From Verrucomicrobiota bacterium (GTDB lineage Bacteria > Verrucomicrobiota > Verrucomicrobiia > Limisphaerales > JAFGQR01): DNA of 36,986 bases. The notes under the pieces were generated by a model that had not been told where the DNA came from, did no database searches, and worked only from the letters and a program-made list of their open reading frames with translations. The DNA is taken from NCBI GenBank assembly GCA_016935555.1, contig JAFGQR010000155.1, positions 1-36,986 on the forward strand, written 5' to 3'. Shown in pieces: positions 1-6,765 of the stretch. A program made the position numbers and the translations under genes. Each line of letters opens with the position of its first letter. The first letter of the stretch is position 1.

Positions 1-326
1 TGTGCCAGACTTGGGCGCTTGAAGGCACAACGATGGCGGGCAAAAAGAGGGGGGAGCCCATGTTTCTGCCCGGGATATTTCTGCCTTTCCTTCGTCTGCG
101 GGGCATCGGCATGCCGGCGTGAGGTCGGGACGCCCCACGCCAACGCACGAGACATGAAGATACAAAAGCCCACGCGCCCGCAGCGAACGCATTTGAATTT
201 CTGCTCGAGCAGGACGCGCCGGTCGTACGGGTCGTTGAAATCCAAGCTCCGGTCAGGTTTGATTCGGTCGGGAGTGATGTCGACGCGGTCCTCGCGCAAG
301 GTTTCGCCCACCTGGAATCGCGCCAC
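1..326 (-). other. Possible partial CDS running off the left edge, unidentified
   Basis: On the minus strand a frame opens with GTG at 326-324, just after the DUF362 stop codon, and stays open to base 1. The first 50 or so residues look protein-like: acidic and basic residues alternate (for example LREDRVDITPDRIKPDRS), followed by a CVRCG motif at about residue 49. The rest is Arg/Pro-rich and looks non-coding, so the frame may be a short gene ended by a frameshift or simply spurious. No family was recognised. A plus-strand frame over the same bases has no protein-like character. If real, the gene would be co-directional with the DUF362 gene. Confidence 0.25.
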
Positions 327-345
327 GGCAGGGGGCCCGGGGCGT

Positions 346-1746
346 TCAGGCTGAACGGCGGGCGCCCAGGGTGGCGCCGACGAGTTCGATGCCGCTGCCG
401 GTGCCGAGATTGCGGGAGTATTGCTTGTCCTGGGGGTTGTTCCAGTGTTCGTGCACGCCGAGGCTGGGCAGGCGCTGCCCGGGCGAGTCGTGATTGGGGT
501 CGTAGAAAGTGCCGGAGGGCGGGTCGTTGGCCAGGGCGGCCTCGCGCAGGTAATCGTCCACGCCGGGCTGGCGGGGATGATTGGGCCACTCGGCCTGGAG
601 GAAGTCGAGGGCGACGGAGTCGATGGCGACGGGGTCCTGGGAGGCGAACAGGCTGCAGGGCCAGTGGTTGTTGAACGGCGGGAGCTTCATGCGTTGCGGC
701 ACCGGGTCGCGCGGGTGGAGTCCGGAGAAGAGTCCGTCGACCAGGTAGAGCACCGTTTTGCCTCCCAGGTGTGCGTGGCCCATGAGGTCCACCAAGGGCC
801 GGTAAACCCGGGTTTGCCTTGAGAAAACGCCGGGGTGCATGTCGTAATAACCTTCCTGGACGGGCCAGCGGATGAGGGAGCCGTAATGGTTCTTGGCGCA
901 CAGCGTCACGCCGGAACCCTGGTGCGCCTTGAGATTGGCGACGTTGACCAGGTAATCCGCCTCGGCGAACGAGGTGGGCAGGTGGTCTTGCGCCGCGTGG
1001 GCTGGGCGGCAGCTCCAATAAAGCGGCGTGGTGGACGGTTTCACCTGGATCCGGCCGAACTTGCCCGCGTAATCCTCGTAGCGCACGCCGGGGAACTCCT
1101 GGCGCAGGACGTCGCTGTATTCGTGGATGAGATAGGCGAGCGTGTCGCAGACGGTGATGTCAGCCGCGCGCACGCCCAAGCCGGTCAATTGGCGGAGCAG
1201 GGCGAGGATCAGTTGCGGGGCGGTGTTCATATAGTCGTGGCGCCGGATGAACCGGTAGGTGTCGCCGTTGACGTGGCCTTCGCGGTAGATCAACCCCACC
1301 CAGTTCGGCTTGATCAGGATCTTCTCCCCCGCCTTGTACCCGGTGTCGCCCTTGCCGCGCGCCCGGTTGCGATGCCGGAACAGCGCCGACCACGCGTCGG
1401 CCGCCCTGGCCTGTCCCGTCACTTCGCCGAGCGCGCGCGTCAGCATCGCGTCCATGCGGTTCCGTTTCACCCGGTCGCCCTCCCACCAGTGGCCGTCGCC
1501 GGGGCCTGTCCAGCCGGTCAGCTCCGGATCATGCGTCCAGACGACGCGTCCGGGGTGAATGCCCTGGGCTTGGCCGATGGGCGGCGCCGGGGTGGTGGCG
1601 GCGGCGACGGTGGGCAGGCCCAGTGCGCAGCCTCCGGCCAGGGCGAGCGAGCGCTGCAGAAACGCGCGGCGGTCGAGGGAAAACGGTTCGGGGGGGCCCC
1701 CGGGGTTTGGGCCGATCGGGCTGGCGGACGTATGCGGCGTCTTCAT
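346..1746 (-). CDS. Tat-exported DUF362 domain protein
   Basis: This 466-residue protein of the DUF362 family has no settled function; DUF362 proteins are often linked to iron-sulfur ferredoxin-like proteins, but no Cys cluster is visible here. ATG at 1746 is preferred over the frame opening at 1860 because it places a twin-arginine signal correctly (LDRRAFLQRS at about residues 24-33, then a hydrophobic stretch to about 50). Family-like blocks follow: ILIKPNWVG, DITVCDTLAY, ADYLVNVANLKAH, CAKNHYGSLIRWP, VDGLFSG and QDPVAIDSVALD. This suggests an envelope protein exported folded. It is transcribed divergently from the sugar-transport operon across about 320 bp. A promoter-like TTGAAC/TTTCAT pair lies immediately upstream. 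A link to the sugar operon is inference only. Confidence 0.85.
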   Translation of the reverse strand: MKTPHTSASPIGPNPGGPPEPFSLDRRAFLQRSLALAGGCALGLPTVAAATTPAPPIGQAQGIHPGRVVWTHDPELTGWTGPGDGHWWEGDRVKRNRMDAMLTRALGEVTGQARAADAWSALFRHRNRARGKGDTGYKAGEKILIKPNWVGLIYREGHVNGDTYRFIRRHDYMNTAPQLILALLRQLTGLGVRAADITVCDTLAYLIHEYSDVLRQEFPGVRYEDYAGKFGRIQVKPSTTPLYWSCRPAHAAQDHLPTSFAEADYLVNVANLKAHQGSGVTLCAKNHYGSLIRWPVQEGYYDMHPGVFSRQTRVYRPLVDLMGHAHLGGKTVLYLVDGLFSGLHPRDPVPQRMKLPPFNNHWPCSLFASQDPVAIDSVALDFLQAEWPNHPRQPGVDDYLREAALANDPPSGTFYDPNHDSPGQRLPSLGVHEHWNNPQDKQYSRNLGTGSGIELVGATLGARRSA

Positions 1747-1752
1747 GGGTTC

Positions 1753-1781
1753 ATGAAAGCACATCCGCAGACACCGTTCAA
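1753..1781 (-). promoter_or_regulatory. Candidate promoter of the DUF362 gene
   Basis: On the minus strand TTGAAC (1781-1776), a 17-nt spacer and TTTCAT (1758-1753) are followed after 6 nt by the ATG at 1746. The expected transcription start falls at or next to the ATG. Both boxes are imperfect. Weight comes from the same geometry recurring at other genes in the window. Confidence 0.35.
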
Positions 1782-2070
1782 GTGCGCCGTGTCCGCCCGG
1801 CGCGGCGGACGGGCGTCCACGCCCGCCAAACGGGCGGCGGCGCGCCAGAACGCCGTGCATGCCGGTTGACCTGAACCGTTGCGATTTTTTTGCCCGCGTC
1901 GTTCTGCCTGCCCCCGGGGGGATGAACCGGAGAATGCCGGGCTTGAAAACCGGGCTGCGCCCGGCGATTCTCGCGGGGCGGCTGCGCGGGCTGATTGGGC
2001 ACGAGGCATGGGTCCGCCGGAGAACCGCGATGCCGAAGCGGGCAAGTTGACCGCCAGGACGCAGGCGATT
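1782..2070. other. Intergenic region between divergent DUF362 and sugar-importer genes
   Basis: This stretch has no convincing gene; the frame opening at 1879 before the lipoprotein start is Arg/Pro/Gly-rich and not protein-like. It holds a small hairpin, CCGGGC-TGC-GCCCGG, near 1946-1960. A TTGACC box (2047-2052) lies 17 nt before TATGAA (2070-2075), which overlaps the first ATG of the binding-protein gene. No regulator operator was recognised. Confidence 0.5.
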
Positions 2071-3114
2071 ATGAAACGAATGCTGCCAATGTTACGGGGG
2101 ATTGGAGGTCTCGCGCTTGCCGCGGTGCTGGGGCTCAGTGGGTGCGGCCGTCCCGGGGGGACTTCCGCCGACGCCGGGGGTCAAGGGCCGATGACGGTGG
2201 GAGTTTCCTTTGAGACGCTGCAGACGGAGTTTTGGGTGGCGGCCCTGGAGGCGTTTCGGGAGGAGTTGGGCAAGCGGAACATGCGGATGCTTGAGGCGGT
2301 TGCCGACGGCGACGCCAACCGGCAGTTGGAGCAGGTGAAGAGCTTCATCACGCGGAAGGTCGACGGCCTGGTGGTGGTGCCCAAGGACGCCAAGACGATC
2401 ATTCCGGTCCTCAAGTCGGCGAACCGGGCGGGCATTCCGATTGTTTTGTTCAACCGTCCGCCGGACAAGAGCGAGGCGCGTTCGGTGACGGTGGTGGCGG
2501 ACAACTATGCGATCACGAGGGCCACCGTGGATTACATGGTGCGGCAGGCGGTTCGAGGCGGGCGGAAGCACAAGGCGATGATTCTCATCGGCGACCTGGG
2601 GGACATCAATTCCATCGGCCGGCGCGACGGGTTTGACGACGTGGTGAAGGCGCATCCCGGGGCGATCGAGGTCGTGGCGCGGATTCCCACCGAATGGAAC
2701 CAGGAAAAGGCGCTTGCCGGCGTCGTCAACGCGCTCCAGGCGCATCCGGACACCAGTTTCATTTTCACCTCCTCGGATTTCCTGTTTCCGTCGGTGGTTT
2801 CGGCGCTGAAGTCGGCGGGCAAGTATTGGAAGGTGGGGGAGCCAGGACATGTGTGGCTTGGGGGGTTTGACGGGGACGGGATGGCCTACCAGATGTTGGT
2901 GGACGGCTACCTGGATGCCGACGGGGTGCAGGACGTGTATTTTGAGGCGGCGGCGGCGGTTCAAGCCATTGTGGACCTGAAGGCCGGCAAGGCGGTGCCT
3001 GAGCGGATTGAGGATGTGGGTTTTGTGATTCACCAGGGCAACGTGAAGGAGATGGCGCCGCGCATGTGGGGCGCCCGAACGCGCCGGCAGGGGGAACGAC
3101 CGCCGGGACCCTGA
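2071..3114 (+). CDS. Sugar ABC transporter substrate-binding lipoprotein
   Basis: This 347-residue periplasmic binding protein of the ribose/galactose type (Peripla_BP_4 fold) would capture a sugar and deliver it to the permeases encoded downstream. The first 25 residues form a lipoprotein signal ending in the lipobox LSGC (Cys25). The body shows the family pattern: TVGVSFETLQTEFW, a segment like ANRQLEQVKSFITRKVDG, VVVPKDA and GIPIVLFNR, later ILIGDLGD and GGFDGDG. Start choice is uncertain among ATG at 2071, 2080 and 2089, because a TTGACC/TATGAA promoter-like pair overlaps the first. Its stop codon abuts the ATG of the permease gene. The sugar specificity cannot be read from sequence. Confidence 0.9.
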   Translation: MKRMLPMLRGIGGLALAAVLGLSGCGRPGGTSADAGGQGPMTVGVSFETLQTEFWVAALEAFREELGKRNMRMLEAVADGDANRQLEQVKSFITRKVDGLVVVPKDAKTIIPVLKSANRAGIPIVLFNRPPDKSEARSVTVVADNYAITRATVDYMVRQAVRGGRKHKAMILIGDLGDINSIGRRDGFDDVVKAHPGAIEVVARIPTEWNQEKALAGVVNALQAHPDTSFIFTSSDFLFPSVVSALKSAGKYWKVGEPGHVWLGGFDGDGMAYQMLVDGYLDADGVQDVYFEAAAAVQAIVDLKAGKAVPERIEDVGFVIHQGNVKEMAPRMWGARTRRQGERPPGP

Positions 3115-4110
3115 ATGACCGCCGAGGCCACAGCGAGCCGCCCGTCGCGTTCCGGCCTGCGCTGGGGGCGCCTGTTGCTTTCGGATTACGCGGTGCTGGT
3201 GTTGAGCGCAGGCTGGTTTGTGGGGGTCATGCCGCTGGCGCCGGGGTTTGCGACGTGGGAGAACCTGGCCAACCTGGTGGGGGGGATGCTGCCGCTGCTG
3301 GTGGTGGCCACGGGTCAGACGCTGGTGCTGATCACGGGGGGAATCGATTTGTCCGTGACCTCGACGATCGCCCTGGCGAGCGTGGTGGGCGCCCGGGTGA
3401 TGAGCGGCGACAGCGGCTGGCTGGGCGGCAGCGTGCTGGCGGTGCCGGCGGGGGTGGCGGCCATGCTGGCCGTGGGCGCGGCCGTGGGGGGATTGAACGG
3501 CGCGGCGGTGACGGTGCTCAGGATGCCGCCGTTCATTGTCACCCTCACCACGATGATGTTCGTCAGCGGCTTTGCCATCTGGTGGACCCAATCCAGGAAC
3601 ATCGGCGGCCTGCCGGCGGGCTTTGTGGCCATCGGGGCACGCACGCTTCCGGCGCTGCTGGTCGCGCTGGGCGTCGCGGGCGCGGCGCATGCCGTGTTAA
3701 CGCGCTCGCTGGCGGGCCGTTGGGCGTATGCCATCGGCCACAACCCCCGCGCCGCGTTCATCTCCGGGGTGCCGGTGCGGCGGGTGACGCTGCTGGTGTA
3801 TGTGGCGTGCGGGTGTGGGGCGGCGGTGGCGTCGGTGTTGTACACCGGGCGTCTCGAGGCCGGGTCGCCCGTGCACGGGCAGCGGATCCTGCTGGACGTG
3901 ATTGGCGCGGCGGTGCTGGGGGGCACGAGTCTGTTTGGGGGGCGGGGCACGGTTGTGGGCACGGCGTTCGGCGTCCTTTTTCTGGGGCTGCTCGACAACA
4001 GTCTGAACCTGCTGAACCTGTCGCATTTCACCATCATGATGACCAAGGGCGCGGTGATCCTGGTGGCCGCATGGATGGACACGGTCCGGAGGCGGCTGGA
4101 CACGGCATGA
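3115..4110 (+). CDS. Sugar ABC transporter permease (RbsC/XylH family), first copy
   Basis: This 331-residue inner-membrane permease of the BPD_transp_2 family has about eight to ten hydrophobic segments. Family signatures are visible: GQTLVLITGGIDLSVTS near residues 68-84, NGAAVTVLRMPPFIVTLTTM near 125-145, and the C-terminal GAAVLGGTSLFGGRGTVVGT block near 264-284. It starts directly after the binding-protein stop and its own stop overlaps the ATPase start (ATGA at 4107-4110), so translation is coupled. It probably forms the channel together with the second permease encoded at 5668, as a heterodimer, but two alternative homodimers are also possible. Confidence 0.93.
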   Translation: MTAEATASRPSRSGLRWGRLLLSDYAVLVLSAGWFVGVMPLAPGFATWENLANLVGGMLPLLVVATGQTLVLITGGIDLSVTSTIALASVVGARVMSGDSGWLGGSVLAVPAGVAAMLAVGAAVGGLNGAAVTVLRMPPFIVTLTTMMFVSGFAIWWTQSRNIGGLPAGFVAIGARTLPALLVALGVAGAAHAVLTRSLAGRWAYAIGHNPRAAFISGVPVRRVTLLVYVACGCGAAVASVLYTGRLEAGSPVHGQRILLDVIGAAVLGGTSLFGGRGTVVGTAFGVLFLGLLDNSLNLLNLSHFTIMMTKGAVILVAAWMDTVRRRLDTA

Positions 4111-5618
4111 TCGCCTGCCGCGGCATCGTGAAGCGTTTTGGCGGCGTGCCCGTGCTGCGCGGCGTGAGCTTCGCGTTGTCCGGGGGCCGCACCCTGGGGT
4201 TGGTCGGCGAAAACGGGGCCGGCAAGACGACGCTCATGAACATTCTGGGCGGCCATTATCCGCCCGACGAGGGCCGGATGTGGCTGGGCGGTGTGCCGTA
4301 TGTCCCGCGGCATCCGCAGGACGCGGCGCGCTGCGGCGTGGCATTCATTCACCAGGAGTTGAACCTGTTCGGCAACCTGAGCATCGCGGAGAACCTGTTT
4401 CTGACGGCGTTTCCGACGGTGGGCCGGCTGCCGTGCATTCACCGCGGGAACCTGCGGCGGCGCGCGGCGGCGCTGCTGGAGGAGGTCGGGTTGAGCGCGG
4501 GGCCGGACACGCCGGTCGAGCGGCTTTCCGCCGGCGAGCAGCAACTGGTTGAAATCGCCAAGGCGTTGAGCCTCGACGCGCGCCTGATGATTTTCGACGA
4601 GCCGACGACGTCGTTGACGCGTCAGGAGACGGAACGGCTGTTTGCGCGGATGGGGCAGTTGCGGGTGCGCGGGTTGTCGCTGATTTACATCTCGCACAAC
4701 CTGGAGGATGTGCTGCGGTTGTGCGACGACATCGTGGTGTTGCGCGATGGGGAGCAGGTTGGAGGCGGCCCCCGGGCGGCGTTCACTGTGGATCGGCTGG
4801 TGTCGATGATGGTCGGGCGCAGCATCACCCGGCTGTTCCCGGCCCGGGCGGCGCCGGTCTCCGCCCCGCCGTTGCTCGAGGTGCGCCACCTGACACAGCC
4901 GGGCATGGTCGCCGACATCACCTTCACCCTGCATCGCGGCGAGGTCCTGGGCCTGGCCGGCCTGATGGGCTCCGGCCGCTCCGAACTGGCGCGCATCCTG
5001 TTCGGATTGGACCCGTTCGCCCGGGGCGAGATCCGGCTGGCGGGCCGGCCGCTGCGGCCCGCGCCGCGGCGGAGCATCCGGCGCGGCTTGGCGCTGGTGA
5101 CCGAGAACCGCCGGGAGGAGGGCCTGTGTCTGGAGGCGGCGATTGCGGACAACCTCGCGCTGGTGACGCTGGCTGCGCACGCGCGCGGGCCGTTCGGGTG
5201 GCTGGAGCGCGCGGGTCTCCGGCGGGCCATCGAGGGCGTGCGCGGTGCGGTGCGTTTGACGCCGACGGCGCCCGACGCGGCGCCGGCGAGCACGTTGAGC
5301 GGGGGCAACCAGCAGAAGGTGGTGTTGGCAAAATGGCTGCTGGCGCGCCCGGCGGTGTGGATACTGGACGAGCCGACGCGCGGGATTGATGTGGGGGCCA
5401 AGTCGGAGCTTTACCAGCTCATCAGCGACCTGGCGTCGGAGGGGACCGGGGTGTTGGTCATCTCGTCCGAGATCGAGGAACTCTTCGGGCTGTGCGATCG
5501 CATCCTGGTGCTGAGCCGGGGCGAGATTCGCGACGAGCTGGCGCGTGACGCGTTCGATCGGGAGCGGGTGTTGCGGGCGGCCTTGGGCGAGCGCCCCAGA
5601 CCCGGCGTCCTGTCATGA
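4107..5618 (+). CDS. Sugar ABC transporter double ATPase (RbsA/XylG/MglA family)
   Basis: This 503-residue protein carries two ABC ATPase domains in one chain, the usual size for RbsA-type proteins (about 500). Domain 1 has Walker A GENGAGKTT (about 34-42), a signature-like LSAGEQQ and Walker B LMIFDEPTT. Domain 2 has the degenerate Walker A GLMGSGRSE (from residue 285), which is normal for this family, then LSGGNQQK (from about 397) and ILDEPTRGIDVG. The ATG overlaps the permease stop. A longer open frame upstream in the same phase is not coding. It energises uptake with the two flanking permeases. Confidence 0.95.
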   Translation: MIACRGIVKRFGGVPVLRGVSFALSGGRTLGLVGENGAGKTTLMNILGGHYPPDEGRMWLGGVPYVPRHPQDAARCGVAFIHQELNLFGNLSIAENLFLTAFPTVGRLPCIHRGNLRRRAAALLEEVGLSAGPDTPVERLSAGEQQLVEIAKALSLDARLMIFDEPTTSLTRQETERLFARMGQLRVRGLSLIYISHNLEDVLRLCDDIVVLRDGEQVGGGPRAAFTVDRLVSMMVGRSITRLFPARAAPVSAPPLLEVRHLTQPGMVADITFTLHRGEVLGLAGLMGSGRSELARILFGLDPFARGEIRLAGRPLRPAPRRSIRRGLALVTENRREEGLCLEAAIADNLALVTLAAHARGPFGWLERAGLRRAIEGVRGAVRLTPTAPDAAPASTLSGGNQQKVVLAKWLLARPAVWILDEPTRGIDVGAKSELYQLISDLASEGTGVLVISSEIEELFGLCDRILVLSRGEIRDELARDAFDRERVLRAALGERPRPGVLS

Positions 5619-5667
5619 ACCCTGAACACCTTCCAGCGTTCGCGGTCTGGCAACGGGGAGGTCGGTC

Positions 5668-6702
5668 GTGAGGCTCCTTCGGTGCCCTTGGCTGATGCTG
5701 GCGCTGCGGGGCGCGCCGCTGGTGTTGTGCGCCGTGGTGTTTGTCGTCTTCGGGCTGCTGGCGCCGCGGTTTCTGGAGGGGGCGAACCTGGTGAACATCC
5801 TGGTGCAGTCGTCGTCGACGGCGATTGTGGCGATTGGGATGACGTTTGTGCTGCTGACGGCGGGGGTGGATCTTTCGGTGGGGGCGCTGATGTTTGTGGC
5901 GGCGGCGGTGGCGGGGAAGCTGGCGCTGGGGGGCGCGCCGCTGGCGGTGGCGGTGGTGGCGGTGGTGGGCGTGGGCTTGGGCGGCGGCCTGCTCAACGCG
6001 CTGCTCGTCACACGGCTCGGGATCGTGGCGTTCATTGCCACCCTGGGAACGCTTTACGTCGAGCGCGGCTTTGCGCTGTGGCTGACGGAGACGCGTGCGA
6101 TGAACCTGCCGGAGTCGGTGCTGGGGCTGGGCACGGCGCGTCTGGCGGGGGTGCCGCTGCCGGTGGTGATCCTGGCCGGCATCCTGGCGGCGGCGCACGG
6201 GGTGCTGACGCGCACGCCGTATGGCCGTCAGATTTACGCCGTGGGCCAGAACCTCGAGGCGGCGCGGAAGGCGGGCATTGCCACGGGGCGGATTGTGGCG
6301 TCGGTGTATGTGGTCAGCGGGGTTTGCGCGGCGGTGGGGGGGCTGGTGTCGCTGGCGCAGCTCGGGGCGGTGTCGCCCACGTTCGGCACGGCCAAGGAAT
6401 TCGGGGCGATTGCCGCGGCGGTGCTGGGGGGCACCAGCCTGTTTGGGGGGCGTGGCCAGGTGTTTCCGGGGACGCTGCTGGGCGCGGTGCTGATTCAAAC
6501 GGTGGAGAACGGACTGGTGATCCTGAACGCGGACCCCTACTTGTATCCGCTGATCACGAGCGGCATCATTTTTGTGGCTGTGTTGCTGGACAGCGCCGGG
6601 ACAGCGCTGCTGGCGAGCCGGAGCCGCCGCCGGATCCGCGTCGAGGACGCGCCGGTGCCGGGCGGCCCGGCACGCCACCGCGCCGATCCCGATCCGGCCT
6701 GA
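5668..6702 (+). CDS. Sugar ABC transporter permease (RbsC/XylH family), second copy
   Basis: This 344-residue multi-spanning permease is paralogous to the product of 3115-4110. Matching signatures include GMTFVLLTAGVDLSVGA (about 60-76), NALLVTRLGIVAFIATLGT (about 111-129) and GAIAAAVLGGTSLFGGRGQ near the C terminus. The start is GTG at 5668, supported by GGGGAG at 5655-5660, one of the few clear ribosome-binding sites in the window. No in-frame ATG lies nearby upstream. It ends the operon. Two permease genes flanking one ATPase suggest a heterodimeric channel. Confidence 0.92.
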   Translation: MRLLRCPWLMLALRGAPLVLCAVVFVVFGLLAPRFLEGANLVNILVQSSSTAIVAIGMTFVLLTAGVDLSVGALMFVAAAVAGKLALGGAPLAVAVVAVVGVGLGGGLLNALLVTRLGIVAFIATLGTLYVERGFALWLTETRAMNLPESVLGLGTARLAGVPLPVVILAGILAAAHGVLTRTPYGRQIYAVGQNLEAARKAGIATGRIVASVYVVSGVCAAVGGLVSLAQLGAVSPTFGTAKEFGAIAAAVLGGTSLFGGRGQVFPGTLLGAVLIQTVENGLVILNADPYLYPLITSGIIFVAVLLDSAGTALLASRSRRRIRVEDAPVPGGPARHRADPDPA

Positions 6703-6734
6703 GGCGCCGCAATTCTCCAACATCTGTTTAGCCC

Positions 6735-6762
6735 GCATTTCTCAGTGCCCTGTGAGAAATGC
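6735..6762. terminator. Palindrome in the convergent gap, probable bidirectional terminator
   Basis: GCATTTCTCA (6735-6744) and TGAGAAATGC (6753-6762) form a perfect 10-bp stem with an 8-nt loop, between the convergent ends of the second permease gene and recD2. There is no T-tract on either side, so it is not a classical intrinsic terminator. It could instead be a copy of a dispersed palindromic repeat. Confidence 0.5.
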
Positions 6763-6765
6763 AGG

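Noticed and set aside
19..354. 111-codon plus-strand frame at the left edge
   Set aside because: Arg/Ser/Cys-rich without motifs, and it overlaps a more protein-like minus-strand frame.
2092..5180. Antisense frames of 532 and 621 codons over the sugar importer
   Set aside because: Composition is Arg/His/Pro-rich with no motif; the plus strand encodes the complete transporter.
5682..6731. 349-codon frame overlapping the second permease in another phase
   Set aside because: Gly/Arg-rich shadow; the GTG-initiated frame at 5668 has the family motifs and a ribosome-binding site.
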